Positions 1 to 11,758 of a stretch of DNA of 64,000 bases are shown piece by piece (within the stretch, counting starts at the first letter, position 1; each line of letters opens with the position of its first letter). The notes below the pieces were generated by a model, which saw only the letters and a program-made list of their open reading frames with translations, made no database searches and had not been told where the DNA came from. Location: the NCBI RefSeq assembly GCF_009827055.1, contig NZ_WUMK01000001.1, forward strand, positions 868,001 through 932,000. The letters are read 5' to 3'. A program made the position numbers and the translations under genes. The stretch comes from Shinella kummerowiae. Its GTDB lineage: Bacteria; Pseudomonadota; Alphaproteobacteria; Rhizobiales; Rhizobiaceae.

Positions 1-2827
<2,827 letters not shown>

Positions 2828-2832
2828 GCCAT

Positions 2833-2883
2833 GTACTCCCCGAAGCGGGACAGAAGGAGGGATTCGTACCCCTTGGGGAGTAC
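2833..2883 (-). promoter_or_regulatory. Alternative hairpins over the kinase ribosome-binding site
   Basis: A perfect 9-bp inverted repeat (GTACTCCCC at 2833-2841, GGGGAGTAC at 2875-2883) brackets the leader of the kinase gene. One arm contains the GGGGAG ribosome-binding site. The distal arm can instead pair with adjacent GTACCCC (2866-2872), forming a compact hairpin with one bulged base. The two pairings exclude each other, as in a translational switch. Only the sequence symmetry is seen; function is inferred. Confidence 0.4.
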
Positions 2884-2981
2884 CAGCAATCCTTGAACGG
2901 ATGGTTAAAAGTTCGTTGCCGGAAATGCCGCATGCAGGTCGCTTATCCGAGAGAGCACTTCCCTGTCGCAAATGATGGGCC

Positions 2982-4643
2982 ATGGCGTCGCAGGATGTGC
3001 GAAAAGAAATGAAGGCAAACCAGACCGGGGCTGCACTGCACATGGGCGACGTGATCAAACTCGAAAATCACCTCGAACAACCGGAGGCGGACGCCGCCGA
3101 CACGCCGGTCGAACGCCGGCGACGCGGTGGCGGGCGGGGTGCCGAGCGCACCCGCCGCGCGCCTGCCACGTCGAAATATCTCAATCTCGTCAACACGACC
3201 GCCAAGTCCACCGTGCTGTCGGAGGATGCTCTGGAAGCCGTGCACCAGGCGTCACTGACCATCCTCGAAGAGATCGGCATGGACGTCATCCTGCCGGAGG
3301 CACGCGAACGCATGAAGGCCGCTGGCGCGGACGTGACGCCCGGTACCGACCGCGTGCGTTTCGACCGTGGCCTCATCCTCGATATGATGGCCTCCGTGCC
3401 GCCAGCCTTCACCCTGCATGCCCGCAACCCGGTGCGCAACGTGGAGATCGGCGGCAACAACCTGGTTTTCGCGCAGATCGCCTCCGCCCCTTTCGTCGCC
3501 GATCGCGACGGCGGCCGACGCGCCGGCAATCAGGAGGATTTCCGCAAGCTGGTGAAGCTGGCGCAATCCTATGACGTCATCCACACCACCGGTGGCTACC
3601 CGGTCGAGCCCGTCGACATCCACGCGTCTGTGCGCCATCTCGACTGCCTTTCGGATATGGTGAAGCTGACCGACAAGGTCTTTCACGTCTATTCGCTGGG
3701 AAAACAGCGCAACATCGACGGCATCGAGATTGCCCGCATCGGCCGTGGCATTTCGATGGAGCAGATGGAGCGCGAACCCTCGCTCTTCACCATCATCAAC
3801 ACCTCGTCGCCGCTCCGCCTCGATGGCCCCATGCTGCAAGGCATCATCGAAATGTCCTCGCGCAACCAAGTCGTGGTGGTGACGCCGTTCACGCTGGCCG
3901 GCGCGATGGCGCCCGTGACGATCGCCGGCGCCGTGGTACAGCAGAATGCCGAGGCGCTGGCCGGTATCGCCTTCACTCAGATGGTGCGGCGGGGCGCGCC
4001 GGTGATGTATGGCGGCTTCACCTCCAATGTCGACATGAAGACGGGGGCGCCGGCCTTCGGCACGCCGGAATATATGAAGGCGGTGGTGGCCGGCGGCCAG
4101 CTCGCCCGGAAATACAACATTCCCTACCGTACCTCGAACACCAATGCCTCCAACACGCTCGATGCGCAGGCGGCATACGAATCCGCCTTCTCGCTGTGGG
4201 CGCTGACCCAGGGCGGCGGCAATTTCATCATGCATTCGGCGGGTTGGAGCGAGGGCGGCCTGACGGCCTCGTTCGAAAAATTCATCCTCGATGTCGACAT
4301 GCTGCAGATGGTGGCGGAATACCTGACGCCGCTCGATGTCAGCGCCGATGCGCTCGGGCTGGATGCCGTGCGCGATGTCGGTCCCGGTGGCCATTTCTTC
4401 GGCACGCCGCACACGCTGGCGCGCTACGAAACCGCCTTCTATTCACCGATCCTGTCGGATTGGCGAAACTTCGAAACCTGGACCGAAGCCGGGCGCCCGA
4501 CGACCTACGACCACGCCAACCGGGTCTTCAAGGAAAAGCTCAACAGCTACGAAAAGCCGCCGCTCGACCCGGCAATCGAGGACGAACTGGATGCGTTCGT
4601 CGCCAAGCGCAAGGAAGAGGGCGGCGTTCCGACCGACTTTTAA
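2982..4643 (+). CDS. Trimethylamine/betaine methyltransferase family (MttB-like, non-pyrrolysine)
   Basis: A 553-residue protein of the MttB superfamily, whose members move a methyl group from a quaternary or tertiary amine to a corrinoid protein. After a basic, low-complexity N-terminus (about residues 35-65, RRRRGGGRG) comes a TIM-barrel-like body with family-like stretches such as NTSSPLRLDGPML and GGFTSNVDMKTGAPAFGTPE. There is no in-frame TAG, so it is of the non-pyrrolysine type, in which glycine betaine and related methylated amines are known substrates. No corrinoid protein or methyl-acceptor methyltransferase gene lies nearby, so the partner is unknown. A second ATG at 3009 is a possible start; neither has a strong ribosome site. 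Confidence 0.85.
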   Translation: MASQDVRKEMKANQTGAALHMGDVIKLENHLEQPEADAADTPVERRRRGGGRGAERTRRAPATSKYLNLVNTTAKSTVLSEDALEAVHQASLTILEEIGMDVILPEARERMKAAGADVTPGTDRVRFDRGLILDMMASVPPAFTLHARNPVRNVEIGGNNLVFAQIASAPFVADRDGGRRAGNQEDFRKLVKLAQSYDVIHTTGGYPVEPVDIHASVRHLDCLSDMVKLTDKVFHVYSLGKQRNIDGIEIARIGRGISMEQMEREPSLFTIINTSSPLRLDGPMLQGIIEMSSRNQVVVVTPFTLAGAMAPVTIAGAVVQQNAEALAGIAFTQMVRRGAPVMYGGFTSNVDMKTGAPAFGTPEYMKAVVAGGQLARKYNIPYRTSNTNASNTLDAQAAYESAFSLWALTQGGGNFIMHSAGWSEGGLTASFEKFILDVDMLQMVAEYLTPLDVSADALGLDAVRDVGPGGHFFGTPHTLARYETAFYSPILSDWRNFETWTEAGRPTTYDHANRVFKEKLNSYEKPPLDPAIEDELDAFVAKRKEEGGVPTDF

Positions 4644-4646
4644 GGG

Positions 4647-5099
4647 TTAAGCATCGAACATGATCGAGCGGACGGAGGAAATCAGCTTCTCCGTCGGCAG
4701 GTTGGAAAAGTTCTTGTCGATCTCGGCCATGGTCAGCGTGCGCGACTTGTCGGAAAGTTTCGTGCGCAGGTCGCCGAGCGTCTGGGGTGCCGCACACACG
4801 ACGAGACGGTCGAAGGCGCCTTCGGCGGCGTAGTCATCGATGCGGCCGGCGACTTCGGCGGTGAACTTCTGCTGTTCTTCCCGCACCGGATCGCTCGAAT
4901 ATTCCATGGCGGAACGACCGCGACCGACGGAGGAGTGGCTGCGGCCGGGCTTGTCGGCCATGATGTCCTGCGCCTTTTTCGGCTCCCAGCGAAAGACTTC
5001 CTGCTCCGGGCTCTGCTGGCCATCGATCAACAGGTTTACCCCCTTGAGCAAGCGGGCCTGATTGCCGTCGGCGGCGAGAATCCAAGTCGTAGCGGTCAT
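4647..5099 (-). CDS. Host-attachment family protein (Host_attach / baeRF-like)
   Basis: A 150-residue soluble protein resembling the 'required for attachment to host cells' family (Pfam Host_attach). It opens with TWILAADGNQARLL, the first beta strand of an RNase H/eRF1-like fold. A mid-region GRSHSSVGRGRSAME and the later DRLVVCAAPQTLGDLR are typical of the family. No signal peptide or membrane segment is visible. The family name comes from Agrobacterium attachment mutants, but its fold relates to archaeal/bacterial release-factor-like proteins, so the biochemical role is unsettled. It converges on the methyltransferase gene with 3 bp between stops. The start at 5099 is followed directly by the conserved N-terminus. 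Confidence 0.8.
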   Translation of the reverse strand: MTATTWILAADGNQARLLKGVNLLIDGQQSPEQEVFRWEPKKAQDIMADKPGRSHSSVGRGRSAMEYSSDPVREEQQKFTAEVAGRIDDYAAEGAFDRLVVCAAPQTLGDLRTKLSDKSRTLTMAEIDKNFSNLPTEKLISSVRSIMFDA

Positions 5100-5313
5100 G
5101 TTTCACTCCCGTAGCGAGATTGCGGATGCGCAGAAACGAATCTGCGTCGGTCAACATCCAACAGTAATGTGGCAGGATGCACGTTGATCGAACGCAACAG
5201 GCCGCTCGCATGTTCCGGGTGGCGAACATCACGAAGCTGTTGGAAAGGCATGTCCGCCCCTATCGCCGCGCCCGCAAGGCTCGCTAGGGTGCCGCAAACG
5301 ACTGGAGAAACCC

Positions 5314-6414
5314 GTGGCTGAACCGTTGAAAAATTTGCTGCACCCCGGACTGGTGACGGACATGGCAAGCCACATTTCGGTCGCTGCGCCGGACTTCGAC
5401 GCTACCCGCTTCAGCCGCCTTGCCACCGATGGCATGGAGGCGCTGGAATTGATGCAGCGGTCGGAACGGATCCGCGATGCGCTGACCGAAACACTGCCCG
5501 CCGACTATGCCGTTGCGGCAAACATCCTGCGACAAGCCCTGCCGACCGGCGACAAGCCGGGCCTTACCGGCTGGGCGCTGCTGCCGGTCAACCAGTTCGT
5601 CTCCCAGCATGGCCTTGGTCATTTCGACCTGTCGCTCGCTCTGCTGAAAGCGCTGACGCCGCATTTCACGGCGGAGTTCGGTATCCGCCGGCTCGTACAT
5701 GCCGAGCAAGACCGCGCGCTTGCCGAAATCTCCGGCTGGACCACCGACGCCAATCATCACGTCCGCCGGCTTGCCAGCGAAGGCACCCGTCCGCGCCTGC
5801 CCTGGGCGATGCGCCTGCCGGCGCTCGTCAAGGACCCACAGCCGATCCTGCCGATCCTCGTCGCCCTGCTCGACGACCCGGAGGATTATGTGCGCCGCTC
5901 CGTCGCCAACAGCCTCAACGACATCGCCAAGGATCACCCGGCGCTGGTGGCGGATTTCGTCGAACGCCATATCGAAGGCGCCTCCAGCGAGCGGCGGCAA
6001 TTGCTGCGGCATGCCTCGCGCACGCTGCTGAAGAAGGGCGATGCCAAGGCGCTCGCCAATTTCGGCTTTGCTGCCGCGCGCGGCATCGAGACGTTGCTGA
6101 TCGTCACGACTCCCGTCGTCACCTTCGGCGACAAACTCGGCTTCTCCATCAACGTGAGCAACGAGGACGCGGAACCGCAGCGGCTGATGATCGACTACGC
6201 GATCCATCATGTGAAGGCGAACGGCACGCTGGCGCCGAAAGTGTTCAAGTGGAAGACGCTGGACCTGGCGGCCGGCGGGCGCCAATCGATCGACAGGGAC
6301 CATGCCATCCGCGCGATAACCACGCGCGTCTACTATCCCGGCACGCACCGCATCGATATCCTCATCAACGGCAGGGTTTCGGCGTCCCTCGACTTCGAAC
6401 TGCACATGGATTGA
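5314..6414 (+). CDS. AlkC-like DNA alkylation repair glycosylase
   Basis: A 366-residue protein that fits the AlkC type of HEAT-repeat DNA glycosylase, which excises alkylated bases without flipping them. Residues about 1-250 are alpha-helical repeats, with the typical VHAEQDRALAEISGW and HHVRRLASEGTRPRLPW stretches. Residues about 265-366 are beta-rich (NVSNEDAEPQRLMIDY, THRIDILINGR) and match the extra Ig-like domain that separates AlkC from AlkD. The start is GTG at 5314, with GGAG 6 nt upstream. It is probably monocistronic, with no Ada or AlkA gene beside it. Assignment to AlkC rests on this domain order, read by eye. Confidence 0.8.
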   Translation: MAEPLKNLLHPGLVTDMASHISVAAPDFDATRFSRLATDGMEALELMQRSERIRDALTETLPADYAVAANILRQALPTGDKPGLTGWALLPVNQFVSQHGLGHFDLSLALLKALTPHFTAEFGIRRLVHAEQDRALAEISGWTTDANHHVRRLASEGTRPRLPWAMRLPALVKDPQPILPILVALLDDPEDYVRRSVANSLNDIAKDHPALVADFVERHIEGASSERRQLLRHASRTLLKKGDAKALANFGFAAARGIETLLIVTTPVVTFGDKLGFSINVSNEDAEPQRLMIDYAIHHVKANGTLAPKVFKWKTLDLAAGGRQSIDRDHAIRAITTRVYYPGTHRIDILINGRVSASLDFELHMD

Positions 6415-6706
6415 CGCCTCATCCTTTCGCACCTGCGAAAACTAGGGCTTGACTTTTTACCGCAAAACAACGACATGACCCCCAGCGTCGCCCTTCGGCC
6501 GCCGCGTGAGCGAGCCACCGACGTCCCTGCAACGGGATGCTAAGAAGGACTAGCGCAAGAGACGATCCGCCTCCCATTTGCGGATGACTGCGCAGACGAC
6601 TGCCAACCAACCCACAAGTTCCCAATTCACGCGGGGTTCTTGACGCCGAACGAAACCGGAAACGCATGGTGCGTTCCGGGCAATTGCGTTTGGCGCCCCG
6701 AAAGGT
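6415..6706 (+). promoter_or_regulatory. Long leader/promoter region of the DEAD-box helicase
   Basis: This 292-bp gap holds no convincing gene. A TTGACT at about 6449 followed by an AT-rich tract is a possible -35 element, but no good -10 was found. Cold-inducible DEAD-box helicase genes often carry long structured leaders, so this may be untranslated mRNA. No specific element is proven. Confidence 0.3.
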
Positions 6707-8134
6707 ATGCACTTGACCACTTTTCACGACCTCGGCCTCTCGAAGACCATTGTCGATACCCTTTCCACCCTCGGTTTCGCCACCGCTACCCCCATCCAGG
6801 AAAAGGCCATTCCGCTTGTCATGGAAGGCTCCGACCTGATCGGCCTCGCCCAGACCGGCACCGGCAAGACGGCCGCCTTCGGCCTGCCGATGATCGAAAA
6901 GCTGCTGGCTGATCCGCGCCGTCCCGACCCGCGCAACATCCGCGCCCTCATTCTCGCCCCGACCCGCGAACTGGTGAACCAGATCGCCGACAACCTGCGC
7001 GGCTTCGTCAAGAAGACCCCGCTGCGTGTCGTCACCGTCGTCGGCGGCGCGTCCATCAACAAGCAGTCGGAAATGCTTTCCCGCGGCACCGATATCCTCG
7101 TCGCCACGCCCGGCCGCCTGCTCGACCTCGTCGCCCGCAAGGCCGTGACGCTGACGCAGGCCCGCTACCTCGTGCTCGACGAAGCCGACCAGATGCTCGA
7201 CCTCGGCTTCATCCACGACCTGCGCAAGATCTCCAAGATGGTGCCGAAGAACCGCCAGACGCTGCTCTTCTCGGCCACCATGCCGAAGCTGATCGCCGAG
7301 CTTGCCGGCGAATACCTCGTCAACCCGAAGAAGGTCGAAGTCTCTCCGCCCGGCAAGGCGGCCGACAAGGTGGAGCAGTATGTCCACCATGTTCCGGGCA
7401 AGGACCAGAAGGCACAGATCCTGCGCAAGACGCTGACCGACAATCCGGATGGCCTGTCGCTCGTCTTCTCGCGCACCAAGCATGGTGCGGAGAAGCTGAT
7501 GAAGCACCTCGACCATATCGGCTTCAAGGCTGCCTCGATCCATGGCAACAAGAGCCAGGGCCAGCGCGAGCGCGCCCTCAAGGCTTTCCGTGATGGCGAA
7601 ATCCGCGTTCTCGTCGCGACCGACGTCGCCGCCCGCGGCATCGACATTCCGGGCGTCACGCACGTCTACAACTACGACCTGCCGGAAGTGCCGGACGCCT
7701 ATGTGCACCGTATCGGCCGCACGGCCCGCAACGGCCGCGACGGCATCGCGATCGCCTTCTGCACGCCGGACGAAGCACACTTGCTGCGCGACATCGAAAG
7801 GCTGATGGGCATCCAGATCACCGTTGCCAGCGGCGAAGCACCGGCCGTCATCACGGCAGGCCCCGGTGGCAAGTCGCGCAAGCCGCGCAGCGGTAGTGGC
7901 CATCGCGCCAGCCAGGGCCGCGCAGGCCAGCGTCCGCCGCGCAAGCCTTTCGGCGAGGGTGCGCAGGCCGATGGCGGCGCACCGGGCGCCGGCAAGCGCC
8001 CGCACGGTGGTCGCCCGCCGCAGAAGCAGGGCGAGCGCCAGAACCGCAACCACGGTGGCGGCAACGGCCAGGGTCGTCCGAACCACAACGGCAAGCCGCG
8101 CCGTTCGGAAGGCCAGCGCCGCGAACAGGCATAA
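6707..8134 (+). CDS. rhlE: DEAD-box ATP-dependent RNA helicase (RhlE-like)
   Basis: A 475-residue helicase with all core motifs: Q-motif region FATATPIQ, motif I AQTGTGKT, Ia PTREL, Ib TPGRLLDL, II DEAD (VLDEADQMLDLGF), III SAT, V ARGIDIP and VI HRIGRTARNG. The last 100 or so residues are a basic, Gly/Arg/Pro-rich tail, typical of RhlE-like proteins that aid RNA binding. It likely unwinds structured RNA in ribosome assembly, degradosome or cold adaptation. The start at 6707 has GAAAGG just upstream. It is preceded by a 292-bp leader and followed by a strong terminator. The RhlE subgroup is inferred from the tail. Confidence 0.92.
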   Translation: MHLTTFHDLGLSKTIVDTLSTLGFATATPIQEKAIPLVMEGSDLIGLAQTGTGKTAAFGLPMIEKLLADPRRPDPRNIRALILAPTRELVNQIADNLRGFVKKTPLRVVTVVGGASINKQSEMLSRGTDILVATPGRLLDLVARKAVTLTQARYLVLDEADQMLDLGFIHDLRKISKMVPKNRQTLLFSATMPKLIAELAGEYLVNPKKVEVSPPGKAADKVEQYVHHVPGKDQKAQILRKTLTDNPDGLSLVFSRTKHGAEKLMKHLDHIGFKAASIHGNKSQGQRERALKAFRDGEIRVLVATDVAARGIDIPGVTHVYNYDLPEVPDAYVHRIGRTARNGRDGIAIAFCTPDEAHLLRDIERLMGIQITVASGEAPAVITAGPGGKSRKPRSGSGHRASQGRAGQRPPRKPFGEGAQADGGAPGAGKRPHGGRPPQKQGERQNRNHGGGNGQGRPNHNGKPRRSEGQRREQA

Positions 8135-8155
8135 TCATCACCAAGTCGAATGAGG

Positions 8156-8181
8156 AAACGGCGGGCTTCGGCCCGCCGTTT
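8156..8181. terminator. Bidirectional rho-independent terminator
   Basis: A perfect 11-bp stem (AAACGGCGGGC / GCCCGCCGTTT) with a TTCG tetraloop and T-rich flank lies between the convergent helicase and DMT transporter genes, so it can serve both strands. Confidence 0.9.
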
Positions 8182-8189
8182 TCGTTTGC

Positions 8190-9074
8190 TCACTCCGCCG
8201 GCGCCGGGTCCTTGCGGTTGGTGAGGTAAACGCCGACCACAACGATCAGCGTGCCGACGATCATCGGCATCGTCAGCTCCTCGCCGAAGACGGCGGCGGC
8301 CTGGAGGGCGGCGATGGGTGGCACGAGATAGATGAGCGAGGCGGCGCGCGAAACCTGCCCGCGCCGCAACAGATACAGCAGCAGCAGGATCGCGCCCATC
8401 GAAATGCCGAGCACCGACCAGGCGAGCAGCGCGACAAAGGCGAAGCCGAAATCGACATGCAGGTTTTCCAGGGCGAGCGCGAAAGGCACCGTGACGATCA
8501 GCGCGCCGATATATTGCAGGGTCGCGATGGCGCGGATGTCGCCGGTCGGCAGATATTGCTTCTGATAGATCGTGCCGTAGGTGACGGCGGCCATGCCCAG
8601 CATGTTGACGACGATGGCGAAGACCGGAATTGCGTCCGCGCCATGGCCGAAGAATTTCGGCAGCACGGCGAGCAACACGCCCAGAAAGCCGAGGCCGAGG
8701 CCGATCTTCTGCGTGCCGCTCAGCCGCTCGCCGATGAAGAAGGGAGCGACCAAAGCTGTCATCAACGGCTGGAGGGCCGCGATGATCGACGACAGGGCCG
8801 CCGGCACCCCCTGCCCGATCGCCCACCAGACAGCACCGAGATAGATGCCGTGCAGGAAGGCGCCCGAGACAATGGCATGCATGATGGTGCGCCTGTCACG
8901 CGGCCAGACGGCACGGGTGACGAGACAGAACCCGGTGAAGAGAATGGCCGCCGTCAGGTAGCGGATGCCGAGAAAGGTCAGCGGCTCGGACACGAAGGTG
9001 GCGTATTTGGCGACGACCCAGCCGGTGGACCAGAGCAGGACGAAGATGGCCGGAGCCAGGCGATCAAGGGACAT
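8190..9074 (-). CDS. EamA/DMT-superfamily transporter
   Basis: A 294-residue integral membrane protein with about ten hydrophobic segments in two EamA repeats. It begins MSLDRLAPAIFVLLWSTGW, a common start for this family; the second repeat begins near AVTYGTIYQKQYL. DMT permeases export or exchange metabolites such as amino acids, and the substrate cannot be read from sequence. The start at 9074 (GGAAG 5 nt upstream) is preferred over an in-frame ATG at 9182, which would add 36 non-membrane residues unlike the family. It converges on the helicase gene and diverges from the ATP-grasp gene. Confidence 0.87.
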   Translation of the reverse strand: MSLDRLAPAIFVLLWSTGWVVAKYATFVSEPLTFLGIRYLTAAILFTGFCLVTRAVWPRDRRTIMHAIVSGAFLHGIYLGAVWWAIGQGVPAALSSIIAALQPLMTALVAPFFIGERLSGTQKIGLGLGFLGVLLAVLPKFFGHGADAIPVFAIVVNMLGMAAVTYGTIYQKQYLPTGDIRAIATLQYIGALIVTVPFALALENLHVDFGFAFVALLAWSVLGISMGAILLLLYLLRRGQVSRAASLIYLVPPIAALQAAAVFGEELTMPMIVGTLIVVVGVYLTNRKDPAPAE

Positions 9075-9367
9075 CGGACTTCCGGCAGGATGACAAGCAG
9101 TGCGCGAGCGATAGGCGCTGCCATCATGATGGTCAAAGGAATTTCCTTGATGCTTAGGTTCAGCGGAAGGCGCGCCGACCATGCTTTCGGCACCTGCCTA
9201 TCTTTTCGGCAGGCCGGGTCTGGCACTCTCTTCGCCGGTGTAGGACCTGCCGCAAAAAACCGTCGCCACGGCCGGTTTCATGACATTCAAAGCGGTGTGA
9301 GAATTCTTTCCCGCTAATTGAGCATGGTTCTTGCATTGCCTCTGATGTTGTACTCAAATGGCGAAAA
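9075..9367. other. Intergenic region between divergent DMT and ATP-grasp genes
   Basis: A 293-bp region that must carry both divergent promoters. No open reading frame looks coding, and I found no clear inverted repeat, terminator or named operator in it. Confidence 0.4.
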
Positions 9368-10792
9368 ATGGGGAACACGCCTTTGGCATTTGATGAAATG
9401 ATGAACGCGGATACCAACCCGCGGCAGCCATATGAAAACTACCATGAATGGTACGAAGGACAGGATCGGGCTCGCCTGATCGCCAAATCAAGGGACGCCG
9501 AAAACCTCTTCCGAAAAACCGGCATCACCTTCGCAGTCTACGGACACGAAGACAGTTCTGAAAAACTCATCCCCTTCGATATCATCCCCCGCATCATTTC
9601 CGGCCGCGAATGGCGCAAGCTCGCCCAGGGCATCGAACAGCGGGTCATCGCCCTCAACGCCTTCCTCGACGACATCTACCACAAGCAGGAAATCATCAAG
9701 GCCGGCCGCGTGCCGCGTGAGCTCATCGAGCGCAACGTCGCCTTCCTGCCGCAAATGATCGGCTTCAAGCCGCCGGGCGGCGTCTATACCCACATCGTCG
9801 GCACCGACATCGTGCGCACCGGCGAAGACCAGTTCTATGTGCTTGAAGACAATGCCCGCACGCCTTCCGGCGTCAGCTACATGCTGGAAAACCGGGAAAC
9901 CATGATGCAGATGTTCCCCGAGCTGTTCCACCTGAACAAGGTGCGCCCGGTGGAAGACTATCCGAAGACGCTGCGCCAGAGCCTCGCGTCACTTGCACCG
10001 CCCGGCTGTTCCGGCAAGCCGCGCGTCGCCGTATTGACGCCCGGCATCTTCAACTCCGCCTATTACGAACATTCCTTCCTCGCCGACATGATGGGCGTGG
10101 AACTGGTCGAAGGCTCGGACCTGCGCGTCGTCGACGGCAAGGTGAAGATGCGCACGACCCGCGGCTACGAGGCGATCGACGTGCTCTACCGCCGCGTCGA
10201 CGACGACTTCCTCGATCCCCTCACCTTCCGGCCGGATTCGGCGCTTGGCATTCCGGGCATCATGGATGTCTACAAGGCCGGCAACATCACGATTGCCAAT
10301 GCTCCGGGTACGGGCATTTCCGACGACAAAGCGATCTATTCCTACATGCCAGAGATCGTCGAGTTCTATACCGGCCGCAAGGCGCTCCTGGAAAACGTGC
10401 CGACCTGGCGCTGCTCGGAGGAAGACAGCCTCAAATACGTGCTCGAGCATCTGAGTGAACTCGTCGTCAAGGAAGTGCACGGTTCGGGCGGCTATGGCAT
10501 GCTCGTCGGTCCGACCGCGTCCAAGAAGGAATGCGCCGCCTTTGCCGAAAAGCTGAAGGCCCGGCCGTCGAACTACATCGCGCAGCCGACGCTGTCGCTC
10601 TCCACAGTCCCTATCCTCGTCAACAAGGGCATCGCGCCCCGGCACGTCGACCTTCGGCCCTACGTGCTCGTTTCCGACAAGGTACAGATCATTCCGGGCG
10701 GGTTGACCCGCGTGGCGCTGAAAGAAGGCTCGCTGGTGGTGAACTCCAGCCAGGGCGGCGGCACGAAGGACACCTGGGTACTGGAGGACTGA
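9368..10792 (+). CDS. Circularly permuted ATP-grasp type 2 protein
   Basis: A 474-residue member of the circularly permuted ATP-grasp family (COG2308). Typical stretches include YHEWY near residue 20, FYVLEDNARTPSGVSYMLENR, VLTPGIFNSAYYEHSFLAD, KEVHGSGGYGML (glycine-rich ATP loop) and PRHVDLRPYVL. ATP-grasp enzymes form amide bonds through acyl-phosphates; comparative genomics predicts that this group makes peptide-like ligations together with alpha-E and transglutaminase proteins. Both of these follow here, coupled by a TGATG overlap. An alternative TTG start at 9383 (MAFDEMM) has GGGGAA upstream and may be the true one. The physiological product is unknown. Confidence 0.88.
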   Translation: MGNTPLAFDEMMNADTNPRQPYENYHEWYEGQDRARLIAKSRDAENLFRKTGITFAVYGHEDSSEKLIPFDIIPRIISGREWRKLAQGIEQRVIALNAFLDDIYHKQEIIKAGRVPRELIERNVAFLPQMIGFKPPGGVYTHIVGTDIVRTGEDQFYVLEDNARTPSGVSYMLENRETMMQMFPELFHLNKVRPVEDYPKTLRQSLASLAPPGCSGKPRVAVLTPGIFNSAYYEHSFLADMMGVELVEGSDLRVVDGKVKMRTTRGYEAIDVLYRRVDDDFLDPLTFRPDSALGIPGIMDVYKAGNITIANAPGTGISDDKAIYSYMPEIVEFYTGRKALLENVPTWRCSEEDSLKYVLEHLSELVVKEVHGSGGYGMLVGPTASKKECAAFAEKLKARPSNYIAQPTLSLSTVPILVNKGIAPRHVDLRPYVLVSDKVQIIPGGLTRVALKEGSLVVNSSQGGGTKDTWVLED

Positions 10793-11739
10793 TGCCGATG
10801 CTGGGAAGAACTGCCAACGGCCTTTACTGGATGTTCCGCTATATCGAGCGGGCTGAAAACATCGCCCGCCTGATCGATGCGGGCCTGCGCATGGCGCTGA
10901 CGCGCAGCGGCTCCACCGACGAGGACTGGGACGGCGTGCTGCAAAGTGCGGGCGTGCGCGAGGACTTCGACGAGGTGCACGAGAAGCTGACGAGCGCCGA
11001 CGCCATCGACTACCTGCTGCGCGACCGGGCCAATCCGTCGAGCGTCATGTCCTGCATCGATTTTGCGCGCAACAATGCCCGCATGGTGCGCACGGCCCTG
11101 ACCCGGGAAACCTGGGAAGCGACGAACGAGTGCTGGATCGAGTTGAAGCTGGCGCTCTCCAAACGCGTGAAGCCCGCCGATATGCCGGAGGTGATCGGTA
11201 CGATCAAGCGCTGCACCGCCCTCATCCGCGGTGCCTTCCACGGCACGATGCTGCGCGACGACATCTACAACTTCTCGCGTATCGGCACCTTCATCGAGCG
11301 GGCGGACAATACCGCGCGCATTCTCGACGTGAAGTACTACGTGCTGCTGCCGGCGATCGCCAAGGTGGGCTCGTCGCTCGACAACAAGCAGTGGGAATCG
11401 ATCCTGCGCTCGGTTTCGGCGCACCGCTCCTATAGCTGGGTCTATGACGGCGACTATTCGCCGGCCAACATCGCCGACTTCCTGATCCTCAACGATCGCA
11501 TGCCGCGCTCGCTCGGCTACAGCTACGACAAGATCGTCAGCAACCTCGGCTATCTTGCCAAGCTCTACGGCGACAACCATGCAGCGCACGAGACGGCGTC
11601 CGCCACGCTGATGCTGCTCAGGAGCCGCACCATGGATGACATCATGGAACAGGGGCTGCACGAGTTCATCGAGGAGTTCATCGTGCACAACAACCGCCTC
11701 GGAGAGGAAATCTCCGAAGGCTACCGCTTCTATCGATAG
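10792..11739 (+). CDS. Alpha-E domain protein (COG2307)
   Basis: A 315-residue, almost wholly alpha-helical protein of the alpha-E family. It begins MPMLGRTANGLYWMFRYIERAENIARLID, a near-invariant opening for the family, and contains FSRIGTFIERADNTARILDVKYY and SAHRSYSW. The ATG overlaps the stop of the ATP-grasp gene (TGATG) and its ribosome site (GGAGG) lies inside that gene, so translation is coupled. No catalytic role is established; it is thought to partner the ATP-grasp enzyme. A longer in-frame extension upstream overlaps the ATP-grasp gene and is not used. Confidence 0.9.
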   Translation: MPMLGRTANGLYWMFRYIERAENIARLIDAGLRMALTRSGSTDEDWDGVLQSAGVREDFDEVHEKLTSADAIDYLLRDRANPSSVMSCIDFARNNARMVRTALTRETWEATNECWIELKLALSKRVKPADMPEVIGTIKRCTALIRGAFHGTMLRDDIYNFSRIGTFIERADNTARILDVKYYVLLPAIAKVGSSLDNKQWESILRSVSAHRSYSWVYDGDYSPANIADFLILNDRMPRSLGYSYDKIVSNLGYLAKLYGDNHAAHETASATLMLLRSRTMDDIMEQGLHEFIEEFIVHNNRLGEEISEGYRFYR

Positions 11740-11758
11740 GGCTGGTACGGGGGCGACC

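Noticed and set aside
2982-4643. Pyrrolysine-encoding trimethylamine methyltransferase
   Set aside because: There is no in-frame TAG within the gene, and no pyl genes are present in the window.
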